Of a stretch of 64,000 nt of DNA, positions 35,925 to 44,004 are shown in pieces (the stretch's first letter is position 1; each line of letters begins with the position of its first letter). This stretch comes from Streptomyces xiamenensis (GTDB lineage Bacteria; Actinomycetota; Actinomycetes; Streptomycetales; Streptomycetaceae). The stretch covers positions 2,480,001-2,544,000 of the forward strand of contig NZ_CP009922.3 of NCBI RefSeq assembly GCF_000993785.3. Reading direction: 5' to 3'. The position numbers and the translations under genes are program-made. A model generated the notes under the pieces. The model was not told the origin of the DNA. It ran no database searches and saw nothing but the letters and a program-made list of their open reading frames with translations.

Positions 35925-36160
35925 CAGACCTTTCCTCCCCGGGCGCGGATGCGGGCGACGGCGGCCTCAATGCCGAGGGTGTCGACGGCCTTGATGCCCT
36001 TGGTGCTGAGGGTGAGCCGGACGAAGCGGCCCTCGCTGGGGAGCCAGTAGCGCTTGCGCTGGATGTTGGGGTCGAAGCGGCGCGGGGTGCGCACGTGGGA
36101 GTGCGAGATGGTCTTGCCGAAGCGGGGCGCGCGGCCCGTCAGCTGGCAGTGCGCGGACAA
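35924..36160 (-). CDS. rpmB: 50S ribosomal protein L28, zinc-free paralogue
   Basis: A 78-aa L28. The core [20 protein letters not shown] is intact, and the zinc-binding CxxC set is absent (single Cys5). It has an unusual TTG start: TTG TCC GCG CAC TGC, with AAGGAG 7 nt upstream; no closer ATG/GTG is in frame. First gene of the rpmB-rpsN operon, with the Zur-like box 14 nt upstream. Confidence 0.95.
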   Translation of the reverse strand: MSAHCQLTGRAPRFGKTISHSHVRTPRRFDPNIQRKRYWLPSEGRFVRLTLSTKGIKAVDTLGIEAAVARIRARGGKV

Positions 36161-36173
36161 GGAAGAACTCCTT

Positions 36174-36191
36174 AATGAAAATGGTTACCGT
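36174..36191. promoter_or_regulatory. Zur-box-like site in the divergent ribosomal-protein promoter
   Basis: AATGAAAATGGTTACCGT, centred on a T with ATGGT/ACCGT half-site symmetry. It matches 15 of 18 bases with the box of the azt locus (62193-62210), and differences are mostly symmetric substitutions. It sits between rpmB and rpmG, with a TATAGT -10 just to its right. Likely bound by zinc-loaded Zur to repress both operons. Confidence 0.78.
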
Positions 36192-36209
36192 TTCTGTATA
36201 GTAGCTGGC

Positions 36210-36374
36210 ATGCCCAGGAACGACATCCGCCCGGTCATCAAGCTGAAGTCCACGGCCGGCACCGGCTACACGTACGTCACCCGCAAGAACCGCCGCAACG
36301 ACCCCGACCGCCTCGTCCTGCGCAAGTACGACCCGGTCGCGCGCCGCCACGTCGAGTTCCGCGAAGAGCGCTGA
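36210..36374 (+). CDS. rpmG: 50S ribosomal protein L33, zinc-free paralogue
   Basis: A 54-aa complete L33: [24 protein letters not shown] and [20 protein letters not shown]. No cysteines, so the zinc-independent form. The -10-like TATAGT ends 7 nt before the ATG and there is no Shine-Dalgarno sequence, so the mRNA is probably leaderless. First gene of the rightward Zur-type operon rpmG-rpmE2-COG0523-rpsR. Confidence 0.97.
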   Translation: MPRNDIRPVIKLKSTAGTGYTYVTRKNRRNDPDRLVLRKYDPVARRHVEFREER

Positions 36375-36389
36375 GGAGCACCCACGACC

Positions 36390-36638
36390 ATGAAGCCAGG
36401 CATCCACCCCCCGTACCGGCCCGTCGTCTTCCGTGACCGCGCCGCCGGCTTCGCCTTCCTCACCCGCTCGACCGCCACCAGCGACAAGACGGTGGAGTGG
36501 GAGGACGGCGCCACCTACCCCGTCATCGACGTGGAGATCTCCTCCGCCAGCCACCCCTTCTACACGGGCAACGCACGCGTCGTGGACACGGCGGGACGGG
36601 TGGAACGGTTCGAGCGCCGCTACGGGCGGCAGCGATGA
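36390..36638 (+). CDS. rpmE2: 50S ribosomal protein L31 type B (zinc-free)
   Basis: An 82-aa L31 of type B, which lacks the zinc-binding cysteines. [20 protein letters not shown] opens the protein, and [25 protein letters not shown] is the conserved C-terminal part. Type B replaces zinc-binding L31 under zinc starvation. Its stop overlaps the next gene (ATGA). Confidence 0.97.
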   Translation: MKPGIHPPYRPVVFRDRAAGFAFLTRSTATSDKTVEWEDGATYPVIDVEISSASHPFYTGNARVVDTAGRVERFERRYGRQR

Positions 36639-37849
36639 CCGGCGCCGACCGCGGCCCACAGCCGGCGGCGGGCCTGCCCGTCGTCATCGTCGCCGGGCTG
36701 CACGCGGACGCCCGCCGCGCCGCCGTCGACGCGCTGCTGCGCACCGTGCCCGGCTCCGTCGCGCTGCACCACGACCTGACCGACGGCGCCGCCCGGGGCA
36801 CCGTCACCCGGACCATCCGCAACGCCCCGCTCGGCGTCATCGGCAGCGGCGAGGCACCGCTGGTCAACGACTGCGCCTGCTGCGCGCTGCGCGAGGACCT
36901 GGTCCCCGAGCTTGCCCGGCTGGCGGCCGGCGGCGACTGCGCCCTGGCGGTCGTCGAACTGTGGGACTCGGTGGAGCCCAAGTCCATGGCCGAGGTGATC
37001 ACCGAGCACGCGGACCCGGACGCGCTGCGCGTGGCCGGGGTGGTCACCGCCGTGGACCCGGCACTGGGACTGCCCTTCCTGGGGTGCGGCGACGACCTCG
37101 CCGAACACGGGCTGGCCGCCGCCGCGACCGATCAGCGCACGGTGGGCGACACCTGGGCGCGACAACTGGAGTACGCGACACTGCTCGCCCTCGCACCGGG
37201 CGCGCAGAGCGAGGAGGCGGACGACGCCGACCACGCGCTGCTCGCCCAACTGCATCCCACCGCCCGGCGGGTGGAGGTCACCGAGCCGCGGTTCGCGGCG
37301 CTGGCGATGGCCGGGTTCGACCCGGCGGCGGCGGCCGACCGGCTGCACCCGGCGTCCGCGCTGCTGCCGCAGGCCGCCGACGCGTCGGGGGTCACCACGC
37401 TGGTGTGGCGGCAGCGGCGTCCCTTCCACCCCGATCGGCTGTACGCGGCGCTGGAGGATCTGACCTGCGCCGCCGCCCGCAGCCGGGGGCGGTTCTGGCT
37501 GGCCGACCGGCCCGATGTGCTGCTCTCCTGGGACGCGGCGGGCGGAGCGCTGTGCGTGGAACCGGCCGGGCCGTGGCTGGCCTCGCTCCCGGACGCCGCC
37601 TGGGACCTGGTGCCGCCGGTACGCCGCGCCGCCGCCGCGCTGGACTGGGACCCGGTGTGCGGGGACCGCGTCCAGCATCTGGTGTTCACCTCGCCCGGTC
37701 TCGACAGCGGCGGGCTGACGGAACTGCTGGACTCCTGCCTGCTGACGGACGCCGAGTACGCGGCCGGGCGCACCGCCTGGGCCGGCCTGCGGCCGTCCTC
37801 CTTCGACGAACTGCTCGACCCCACCACCTCGGGAGTGCCGGAACGATGA
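36635..37849 (+). CDS. COG0523 (CobW/ZigA-like) protein with degenerate GTPase motifs
   Basis: A 404-aa protein placed in the G3E/COG0523 family by the [12 protein letters not shown] metal-binding motif (CxCC), the later [11 protein letters not shown] region and the C-terminal CobW-like domain. The motifs needed for GTP hydrolysis look lost: the P-loop ([17 protein letters not shown]) lacks GxxGxGK(S/T), the ExSGxADP switch is replaced by [12 protein letters not shown], and NKxD is absent. It may be a zinc carrier or scaffold. It is coupled to both ribosomal neighbours by ATGA overlaps and co-regulated by the Zur-like box. Confidence 0.85.
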   Translation: MTGADRGPQPAAGLPVVIVAGLHADARRAAVDALLRTVPGSVALHHDLTDGAARGTVTRTIRNAPLGVIGSGEAPLVNDCACCALREDLVPELARLAAGGDCALAVVELWDSVEPKSMAEVITEHADPDALRVAGVVTAVDPALGLPFLGCGDDLAEHGLAAAATDQRTVGDTWARQLEYATLLALAPGAQSEEADDADHALLAQLHPTARRVEVTEPRFAALAMAGFDPAAAADRLHPASALLPQAADASGVTTLVWRQRRPFHPDRLYAALEDLTCAAARSRGRFWLADRPDVLLSWDAAGGALCVEPAGPWLASLPDAAWDLVPPVRRAAAALDWDPVCGDRVQHLVFTSPGLDSGGLTELLDSCLLTDAEYAAGRTAWAGLRPSSFDELLDPTTSGVPER

Positions 37850-38091
37850 ACCAGCGCCGTACGTCCAAAGACCGCAGGCAGTCGGCCAAACCCCGCCCCA
37901 ACCCGCTGGACGCGGCGGGGATCACGTACATCGACTACAAGGACACCGACCTGCTGCGGAAGTTCATCTCGGACCGGGGGAAGATCCGCAGCCGCCGGGT
38001 CACCCGGGTCACGGTGCGGCAGCAGCGGGCGCTGGCGCGGGCGATCAAGAACGCGAGGGAGATGGCGCTGCTGCCGTACGCGACCCGCTGA
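37846..38091 (+). CDS. rpsR: 30S ribosomal protein S18, zinc-free paralogue
   Basis: An 81-aa S18. [43 protein letters not shown] is the conserved core, and there are no cysteines. The start ATG overlaps the COG0523 stop. Last gene of the Zur-type operon. Confidence 0.97.
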   Translation: MNQRRTSKDRRQSAKPRPNPLDAAGITYIDYKDTDLLRKFISDRGKIRSRRVTRVTVRQQRALARAIKNAREMALLPYATR

Positions 38092-38147
38092 GCCGATCGT
38101 CGGGGATGGGCTCTGACCAGGGGTGATGGGGCGACGACTGCCCGTTG

Positions 38148-38176
38148 TGCACGTGCATCCTCACGTGCACCTGCAT
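38148..38176. promoter_or_regulatory. Operator-like repeats upstream of the DUF397 gene
   Basis: TGCACGTGCAT is followed by CACGTGCACC and TGCAT, i.e. three overlapping copies of a TGCACGTGCA-type core. A second copy of TGCACGTGCAT lies between the ATPase and Xre genes (40040-40050). Upstream of both genes the string GACTTCGCACA is repeated (38207-38217 and 40108-40118). Confidence 0.6.
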
Positions 38177-38244
38177 ATGAACGACGTTATGCTGTACGGG
38201 AGTTGAGACTTCGCACATGTAGCACGACCCCCGGGAGAGCCCCA

Positions 38245-38481
38245 GTGCCCGACGTTTACAACGGCATGGCCGCGCAGCAACTGGAAGATGTGCAGTGGCT
38301 CAAGAGCAGCCACAGCAACTCCCAGGGCACCTGCGCCGAGTTCGCCCAGCTCCCCAGTGGTGAGGTGGCGATGCGCAACTCCCGCTTCCCCGACGGCCCG
38401 GCGCTGGTCTACACGCGTGCGGAGGTCGCCGCCCTCCTGCTGGGCGTGAAGGACGGCGAGTTCGACCACCTGGTGCGCTGA
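38245..38481 (+). CDS. DUF397 domain protein (WhiJ/Scr-type small partner)
   Basis: A 78-aa protein. The DUF397 hallmark WLKSSHSNSQGTCAEFAQLPSG, then MRNSRFPDGPALVYTRAEVAALL, is intact. In Streptomyces such proteins pair with Xre-DUF5753 regulators, and in some cases are reported as toxin-antitoxin-like pairs. The Xre gene lies about 1.7 kb downstream, separated by three genes. GTG start with GGGAGAG 5 nt upstream. Confidence 0.93.
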   Translation: MPDVYNGMAAQQLEDVQWLKSSHSNSQGTCAEFAQLPSGEVAMRNSRFPDGPALVYTRAEVAALLLGVKDGEFDHLVR

Positions 38482-38496
38482 CGCGCGGCGCCCGGC

Positions 38497-39036
38497 CTAA
38501 CCGGGGGCGGCGGAGGCGGCGCGCAGCATGCGGAGCTGCCCGATCTCCGCGACGTTCTTCATCAGTTCGGCGTTCGCCCAGCTCAGCATGTGGCCGACCG
38601 TGTGGGCCGGGTCGTCCTGCCAGGGGAAGGGGGCGGTGGCGTCCAGGTCGGTGTCGGACAGGTCATCCAGCAGAGCCAGCCATCCCGTCCGCAGCTCGCG
38701 GAGCCGGGCGATGGCGGCGGGACCGTCACCCGCCCAGTGGACCTCGGTGCGGTCCCTGGGCGTGCGCCCTCGCGCGTGGTCGAGGGTGACGCTCCACCAC
38801 CAGTCGATGTGCCAGCTGACCCAGCCGATCGTGGGCACCGGGACGGGGTCGGGCTCGACATCCGCCCAGTCCGGGAGCCAGCGGCCCTCGGCGTCGGGCC
38901 GTACCGTCCAGCAGTGGGCGGGGCCCGCCGGCTCCCACAGAAAGTCGTCGGGCTCCAGGCGCTCCAGGTGGTACTCGAACAGCGACCAGGTCATCTCGAA
39001 CTGCCACCGCAGCAGCGCGGTGCGGGATGCGTGCAT
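38497..39036 (-). CDS. DinB-family protein
   Basis: A 179-aa four-helix-bundle protein of the DinB superfamily. It has WQFEMTWSLFEYHLERL near the start, WVSWHIDWWWSVTLDHA with the first likely metal His, and AHTVGHMLSWANAELMKN with the other histidines. It may be a thiol-dependent metalloenzyme, but the substrate is unknown. It interrupts the DUF397/ATPase/Xre group on the opposite strand. Confidence 0.85.
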   Translation of the reverse strand: MHASRTALLRWQFEMTWSLFEYHLERLEPDDFLWEPAGPAHCWTVRPDAEGRWLPDWADVEPDPVPVPTIGWVSWHIDWWWSVTLDHARGRTPRDRTEVHWAGDGPAAIARLRELRTGWLALLDDLSDTDLDATAPFPWQDDPAHTVGHMLSWANAELMKNVAEIGQLRMLRAASAAPG

Positions 39037-39114
39037 CCGCCGACCCTGGCACAGCGGCTGCCCGTCGGACAGTGAATATCGCCCCGGCAGGGGCGGGGTG
39101 AGGCCGCGGACCCG

Positions 39115-39426
39115 TCAGGGCCGGAACGCCGGCGCGGTGGGCGTCGGGGTGGGCGAGGGGCGCGGGCAGTCGTCACCGCCCGAACCGCCGCTGCTACTGC
39201 TGCCGCCCGTGGTCGCGATGCCGCCGGGCCGGGTGCGGCCGCCACCGCGCCCGCCGCCCGAACCCCCCGATGAGCGTCCGGGGTGCGCGACGGTGCCGAC
39301 CTCCCCGGTCTCGCACTCCTTGTCGCCGCCGCTCCCACAGCCGCCCACCGCCAGGGCGGTGAGCAGGGTGAGCAGCACCGCCCCCGATGTGGTCGCGCGT
39401 ATGGATCCCTTTGCCTGGCGCCGCAT
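39115..39426 (-). CDS. Putative lipoprotein, small
   Basis: A 103-aa exported protein with lipobox AVGGC. The mature part is Gly/Ser-rich (GGSGGGRGGGRTRPGG) with a Thr/Pro tail. GGGGGG lies 6 nt upstream of the ATG. Function unknown. Confidence 0.6.
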   Translation of the reverse strand: MRRQAKGSIRATTSGAVLLTLLTALAVGGCGSGGDKECETGEVGTVAHPGRSSGGSGGGRGGGRTRPGGIATTGGSSSSGGSGGDDCPRPSPTPTPTAPAFRP

Positions 39427-39477
39427 GATCGTCCCCCCGACACGGCCGTCCGTAACGCGCCCATGGTACGGGGGAGT

Positions 39478-39924
39478 TCAGATGCGGAAGACCGCCCAGA
39501 CCACTTTGCCGCCGCTCTCGGTCTGATGGCGCCAGCCCCAGCCGTCGCTGAAGCACTCCACCAGGTGCAGCCCGCGCCCCGATTCCGCGCCCGGGTCCGC
39601 CTCCGTGCGGCAGGGCGCGGTGGCACTGGCGTCGCGCACCGCGCACACCAGCCGCCGGCTGCCGCGCACCAGTTCCAGCTCGATCGCGGGGTCCCCGTAC
39701 CGCAGCGCGTTGGTGACCAGTTCCGACACCACCAGGGAGACGGAGTCGAACTGCTCGCTCAGCCGCCAGAAGCGCAGCGTGCTGCGGGTGAAGTCCCTTG
39801 CGCTGCGGACCGATTCCGGCCGGTCGGGGAGGCCGAGGGTGGCCGTACCGGCCACGGTGCGGCTGTCGAAGGCGGGGAACGACGGCCCTAACACATCGAG
39901 CACGGGCGTTCTCTCGTTCCCCAT
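39478..39924 (-). CDS. ATP-binding regulatory protein (RsbW/AbaA-like HATPase)
   Basis: A 148-aa protein of the GHKL ATPase superfamily. The N-box is VVSELVTNALRYGDPAIELEL and the G-box is ESGRGLHLVECFSDGWGW. Anti-sigma factors and the small ATPases of WhiJ/AbaA loci belong here. AGGAG lies 8 nt upstream of the ATG. It diverges from the Xre gene across a 217-bp region with the TGCACGTGCAT operator-like site. Confidence 0.9.
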   Translation of the reverse strand: MGNERTPVLDVLGPSFPAFDSRTVAGTATLGLPDRPESVRSARDFTRSTLRFWRLSEQFDSVSLVVSELVTNALRYGDPAIELELVRGSRRLVCAVRDASATAPCRTEADPGAESGRGLHLVECFSDGWGWRHQTESGGKVVWAVFRI

Positions 39925-40038
39925 GCGGCACTCCTGGCGATCACGGCGGCGGTGGTCCGGGCAGGCTCCTACAGACGCACCGGCTCCCAGCGCGTAGATC
40001 CTCATGCTTCCCAACGCCCCGGCCGAATGCAAGGGCAG

Positions 40039-40050
40039 ATGCACGTGCAT
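40039..40050. promoter_or_regulatory. Palindrome ATGCACGTGCAT between the ATPase and Xre genes
   Basis: A 12-bp perfect palindrome in the divergent region; its TGCACGTGCAT core is identical to the one upstream of the DUF397 gene. The probable binding site of the Xre regulator encoded next to it. Confidence 0.65.
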
Positions 40051-40141
40051 GTTCAAAAATCAATTGACTGTAATCAAGCCACCACCGAATGAAGCCTGGA
40101 GATGGCAGACTTCGCACAGTCCGAAGTGGAGGGCTGACCGA

Positions 40142-41086
40142 ATGACCGCACCGACCACCACCCACCGGCAGCGACAGCCGCAGCAGCGGAACACAGGGGG
40201 CAGTGCCAGCATGGCCATGGCCGAGCGAGATGACAGCGGCTCGATGGTCCGCCGGATCCTGCTGGGATCACAGCTGCGCCGGCTGCGCGAGTCGCGCGGG
40301 GTGACCCGCGAGGCGGCCGGATACTCGATCCGCGCCTCCGAATCCAAGATCAGCCGGATGGAGTTGGGGCGGGTCAGCTTCAAGCAGCGGGACGTGGCGG
40401 ACCTGCTCACGCTGTACGGGGTGGTGGACGAGGCCGAGCGCGAATCGCTGCTCGGCCTCGCGCGTTCCTCCGGCCACGCCGGCTGGTGGCACAGCTACAA
40501 CGACGTGCTGCCGGGCTGGTTCCAGACCTATGTCGGCCTGGAGGCGGCGGCCGCCCGGATCGCCGCCTACGAGGTGCAGTTCGTGCACGGGCTGCTCCAG
40601 ACCGAGGCGTACGCCGAGGCCGTGATCATCAGCGGCCACCGGGGCGGACTGCCGCGCACCGAGATCGAGCGCCGCGTCGAACTGCGCATGCAGCGCCAGA
40701 AGCTGCTGTTCGGCGAGCGGGCCCCGCAGGTGCACTGCGTGCTGGACGAGGCCGCGCTGCACCGGGGGTACGGCGGCCGGCAGGTCATGGCGGACCAGAT
40801 CAAACTGCTGCTGGAGTTCTCCGAGCTGCCCCACGTCACGCTCCAGATCGTCCCCTTCGCGTACGGCGGGCATGTCGCGGAGAGCGGGGCGTTCACCGTG
40901 CTGCGCTTCGCCGAGCGGGAGTTGTCGGACGTGGCCTACGTCGAGCAGCTGACGGGCGCGCTCTATCTCGACAAGCGCGAGGACGTCGCCTCCTACCAGG
41001 CGGTCCTGGACCGGCTCTCCGACGCGGCGCAGCCGCCGGCGGAGTCGCGGGAGCTGCTGAACCGCGTCGTGCGGAAGCTTCTCTGA
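40142..41086 (+). CDS. Xre-family regulator with DUF5753 domain (WhiJ/Scr-like)
   Basis: A 314-aa protein. Helix-turn-helix domain near residues 40-100 (LGSQLRRLRESRGVTREAAGY...SKISRMELG). The C-terminal DUF5753 part carries the family's YEVQFVHGLLQTEAYAEAV segment and PFAYGGHVAESGAFTVLRF. Such proteins pair with DUF397 and GHKL ATPase genes in developmental regulators. A start at the second Met cluster (MAMAERDDSGS) is possible. Confidence 0.93.
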   Translation: MTAPTTTHRQRQPQQRNTGGSASMAMAERDDSGSMVRRILLGSQLRRLRESRGVTREAAGYSIRASESKISRMELGRVSFKQRDVADLLTLYGVVDEAERESLLGLARSSGHAGWWHSYNDVLPGWFQTYVGLEAAAARIAAYEVQFVHGLLQTEAYAEAVIISGHRGGLPRTEIERRVELRMQRQKLLFGERAPQVHCVLDEAALHRGYGGRQVMADQIKLLLEFSELPHVTLQIVPFAYGGHVAESGAFTVLRFAERELSDVAYVEQLTGALYLDKREDVASYQAVLDRLSDAAQPPAESRELLNRVVRKLL

Positions 41087-41120
41087 GTCCGAGCGGCCCG
41101 GCACCGCGCCGGCGCCCGGT

Positions 41121-41741
41121 TCAGTTCTTCGCGTACGGATTCGGTACGCCGGGCGGCAGCACGTCCATCTGCCGTTCGCCCTCGTCCGCGAAGACGTACG
41201 CGCCCGCCTCGATGCGGTCGATCAGGCCGCGCGTCCACGCCTCGTCGCTGGACGACTCGTGCACCCACAGCCGCATGATCTCGCCGATGTGCCCCCACTG
41301 CTCCGGGGTGTCCTCGGGCGGGCTCCAGTGCTTGCGCACCTCGGCGCGCCAGCCCTCCAGTGCCGCGACCCGTTCCCGCAGCAGGCCGACGGCCTCGGCG
41401 CGTGGCAGATCGACGATGAAGCCGACGCCCGCCGTCAGGACGTCGATCCGCTCGTCGTGGGCGCGCAGCGCGTGCCGGAGCAGGTCGAAGAACACGTCCT
41501 CGCCGGCGTCGGTGATCTCGTACTCGGTACGGGGCGGGCCGCCGGCCGGGCTGGGGGCGGCCTCGTGGGCGAGCAGCAGTCCCTGCTTGGCCATGGCCTT
41601 CAGCGCGTGGTAGATCGAGCCCGGCTTGGCGTTGGACCACTCGTGGGCGCCCCAGAACTCCAGGTCGTTGAGGACCTGGTACCCGTGGGTGCGCCCGTGC
41701 TGGCGCACCGAACCCAGCACCAGCAGCCGGATGACCGACAT
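41121..41741 (-). CDS. PadR-family transcriptional regulator
   Basis: A 206-aa winged-helix regulator. The N-terminal HTH contains HGYQVLNDLEFWGAHEW and GSIYHALKAMAKQGLL; the PadR-type C-terminal dimerisation helices follow. It diverges from an ABC exporter, and the intergenic region has two copies of TCAAGTTTGA(C/A)TAG, so it probably represses both itself and the exporter. GAGGG is 6 nt upstream of the ATG used; a GTG one codon earlier is possible. Confidence 0.92.
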   Translation of the reverse strand: MSVIRLLVLGSVRQHGRTHGYQVLNDLEFWGAHEWSNAKPGSIYHALKAMAKQGLLLAHEAAPSPAGGPPRTEYEITDAGEDVFFDLLRHALRAHDERIDVLTAGVGFIVDLPRAEAVGLLRERVAALEGWRAEVRKHWSPPEDTPEQWGHIGEIMRLWVHESSSDEAWTRGLIDRIEAGAYVFADEGERQMDVLPPGVPNPYAKN

Positions 41742-41811
41742 CACTCGCCCTCCCCTTGCGCGGATCGTCTGGGGTGTGTCTGTGCGGACAGTCTCTCACC
41801 GGGCTCACTCT

Positions 41812-41873
41812 TCAAGTTTGACTAGTCGCGCCGTGCCCTCTACCCTCGGCCCTCGCTCATCAAGTTTGAATAG
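41812..41873. promoter_or_regulatory. Two repeats TCAAGTTTGA(C/A)TAG between PadR and the ABC exporter
   Basis: Copies at 41812-41825 and 41860-41873, 48 nt apart. Each contains the near-palindrome TCAA-GT-TTGA. One lies 71 nt upstream of padR, the other 22 nt upstream of the ATPase. Candidate PadR operators. Confidence 0.6.
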
Positions 41874-41894
41874 CGAGGGGTGTGAGGGCACGCA

Positions 41895-42821
41895 GTGCGC
41901 CAGATGATCAGAGTCCGCGAACTCACCAGGACCTACGGAAACCGGAACGCCCTCGACGGGCTGGACCTCACCGCCGATGAAGGCACCGTGCACGCCGTAC
42001 TCGGCCCCAACGGAGCGGGCAAGACCACCGCCGTCCGCATCCTCACCACCCTGCTGCGCCCCACCTCCGGACTGGCGGAAGTGGCCGGCCACGACGTCGC
42101 CCGCGCCCCGGACGCGGTGCGCCACCGCATCGGCCTGGTCGGGCAGCACGCCGCCCTGGACGAAGGGCTGAGCGGACGGCAGAACCTGGAGCTGTTCGGC
42201 CGCCTCCACCACCTGGGCGCGAAGGCCGCCGCACGGCGGGCCGACGCGCTGCTCGCGGAGTTCTCGCTCGCCGACACCGGCCACCGCCCCGTCACCACCT
42301 ACAGCGGCGGCATGCGCCGCCGCCTGGACCTCGCCGCCTCCCTCGTCGTCCACCCGCCGGTGCTCTTCCTCGACGAACCGACCACCGGGCTCGACCCGCG
42401 CGGGCGGGCCGAGGTGTGGCAGGCGGTGCGCCGGCTGACCGGCGGCGGCACGACCGTCCTGCTCACCACCCAGTACCTGGAGGAGGCCGACCAGCTCGCC
42501 GACCGGATCTCCGTCCTCGACCGGGGCCGGCGCATCGCGGAGGGCACCGCCGACGAGCTCAAGGCGCGGGCAGGCGCCGACCGGATCGACATCGTGGTGC
42601 GCGAACGGGACCGGCTGGACGCCGCGGCGGCGGCCGTCGGCGGAACCGTCGTGGACACGGACCGCCGGCTGGTCAGCCGCCCGGCGCCGGACCGGATGAC
42701 CGCCCTGACCGCCACCGTGACGGCGCTGGCGGCGGCCGGCGTCGAGGCCCAGGACATCGCCCTGCGCCGCCCCACCCTCGACGAGGTCTTCCTCACCCTG
42801 ACCGGAACGGAGACGGCATGA
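41895..42821 (+). CDS. DrrA-type ABC transporter ATP-binding protein
   Basis: A 308-aa ATPase of the daunorubicin-resistance (DrrA) subfamily: Walker [15 protein letters not shown], signature [14 protein letters not shown], Walker [16 protein letters not shown] and H-loop [12 protein letters not shown]. The C-terminal region ends [14 protein letters not shown], the typical DrrA tail. Coupled to the permease by ATGA. GTG start with GAGGG 6 nt upstream. Drug or lipid export under PadR control. Confidence 0.96.
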   Translation: MRQMIRVRELTRTYGNRNALDGLDLTADEGTVHAVLGPNGAGKTTAVRILTTLLRPTSGLAEVAGHDVARAPDAVRHRIGLVGQHAALDEGLSGRQNLELFGRLHHLGAKAAARRADALLAEFSLADTGHRPVTTYSGGMRRRLDLAASLVVHPPVLFLDEPTTGLDPRGRAEVWQAVRRLTGGGTTVLLTTQYLEEADQLADRISVLDRGRRIAEGTADELKARAGADRIDIVVRERDRLDAAAAAVGGTVVDTDRRLVSRPAPDRMTALTATVTALAAAGVEAQDIALRRPTLDEVFLTLTGTETA

Positions 42822-43618
42822 CCACCACGTACACCGGACCGCGCCTGTGGACGGACTCGGTCACGATGACCCGCCGGGGCCTGGCCCACTGGGCACGGCA
42901 GCCGGGCCAGTTCGCCGCACAGCTGATCTTCCCGGTGATGCTGCTGGTGATGTTCGCGTACTTCATCGGCGGCGGGATGGAGGTGGCCGGCGGCGGGGAC
43001 TACAAGGAGTTCCTGATCCCGGGGATGCTGGCGCTGACCATGGCCTTCGGCCTGGAAAGCACGATGGTGGCGCTCACCCAGGACATCAACAAGGGGGTGC
43101 TCGACCGGTTCCGTTCGATGCCGATCGTCCCGTCCTCGTTCCTGATCGGGCGCAGTCTGCTCGACATGCTCAGCTCGGCCGCCGCGCTGCTGGTCATGAT
43201 CGGCGCCGGGCTCGCCATCGGCTGGCGCTGGCACGGCGGCGCGGCGGCGGCGCTGGGGGCCGTGGGGCTGCTGCTCCTGCTGCGCTTCGCGATGCTGTGG
43301 GTCGGCATCTGGCTGGGCCTGGTCGCGGGGCGCCCGGAGATGGTGCAGACCGTGCAGATCCTGGTGTGGCCGGTGGGATTCCTGTCGAGCGCGTTCACCT
43401 CACCGGACACCATGCCGGGATGGCTGGGGGCGGTGGCCGAGTGGAACCCGATGTCGGCCACGGCGAGCGCGGTGCGCGAACTGTTCGGCAACCCCACCTG
43501 GAGCAGCGCCTCCTGGCCGGCCGAACACCCCGTCGCGCTCGCGGTGGGGTGGCCCCTCGTGCTGCTGGGCCTGGCCGTCCCGCTGGCGCTGCGCCGCTTC
43601 CGGTCGCTGGGCCGCTGA
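42818..43618 (+). CDS. DrrB-type ABC transporter permease
   Basis: A 266-aa ABC-2 permease. Six membrane helices; [20 protein letters not shown] is the family motif, and the helical segment around [19 protein letters not shown] is conserved in DrrB. Pairs with the adjacent ATPase as an exporter. Confidence 0.95.
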   Translation: MTTTYTGPRLWTDSVTMTRRGLAHWARQPGQFAAQLIFPVMLLVMFAYFIGGGMEVAGGGDYKEFLIPGMLALTMAFGLESTMVALTQDINKGVLDRFRSMPIVPSSFLIGRSLLDMLSSAAALLVMIGAGLAIGWRWHGGAAAALGAVGLLLLLRFAMLWVGIWLGLVAGRPEMVQTVQILVWPVGFLSSAFTSPDTMPGWLGAVAEWNPMSATASAVRELFGNPTWSSASWPAEHPVALAVGWPLVLLGLAVPLALRRFRSLGR

Positions 43619-43697
43619 ACACCGGGCCGCCACCACGCGCCCGCCGGGAGCCGATCGGGCCCCGGCCGTCCCCCAGGCGATGTCCGCGTGCGGCGCG

Positions 43698-43895
43698 CTA
43701 CTTGCGGACCGGGACGTCGTCGATCCAGGTGTAGCGGGTGCCCCGGCCCTCCGTGCAGCGCAGTTCGTACAGGCCGTTGCTGTCGGGGCGGCCGGAGAGC
43801 ATCAGGGGAACATGGCCGGTGATGACGAGATCGATCGTCCGGCCGTGACGGGGGCCGCCGTCGAAGCGGACTTTGATCACGTGGGGGGAAGCCAT
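43698..43895 (-). CDS. Small hypothetical protein
   Basis: A 65-aa protein without membrane segment. MASPHVIKVRFDGGPRHGRTIDLV starts it, and it ends in TRYTWIDDVPVRK. The pattern of a short beta-rich protein with the GGPxxGRT motif recurs in Streptomyces genomes without known function. Start by ATG; a TTG three codons earlier is possible. Confidence 0.65.
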   Translation of the reverse strand: MASPHVIKVRFDGGPRHGRTIDLVITGHVPLMLSGRPDSNGLYELRCTEGRGTRYTWIDDVPVRK

Positions 43896-44004
43896 GGCGT
43901 CCAACCTAACCAGGTGTCACCTTGGGCTTCCCCCCGTGAATCATGTCAAGGGCCGCCAAATCGGACGGCCGCCCCCGATTCCTCACTCGGACGGGTGACG
44001 GCCA

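Noticed and set aside
38497..39036. DinB gene as part of the DUF397/Xre system
   Set aside because: It is on the other strand, has no shared operator-like sequence and is a widespread metalloenzyme family; proximity only.
43698..44004. Assignment of the small protein at 43698-43895 as a toxin
   Set aside because: No partner antitoxin gene, membrane helix or toxin motif; only the conserved GGPxxGRT pattern was seen.
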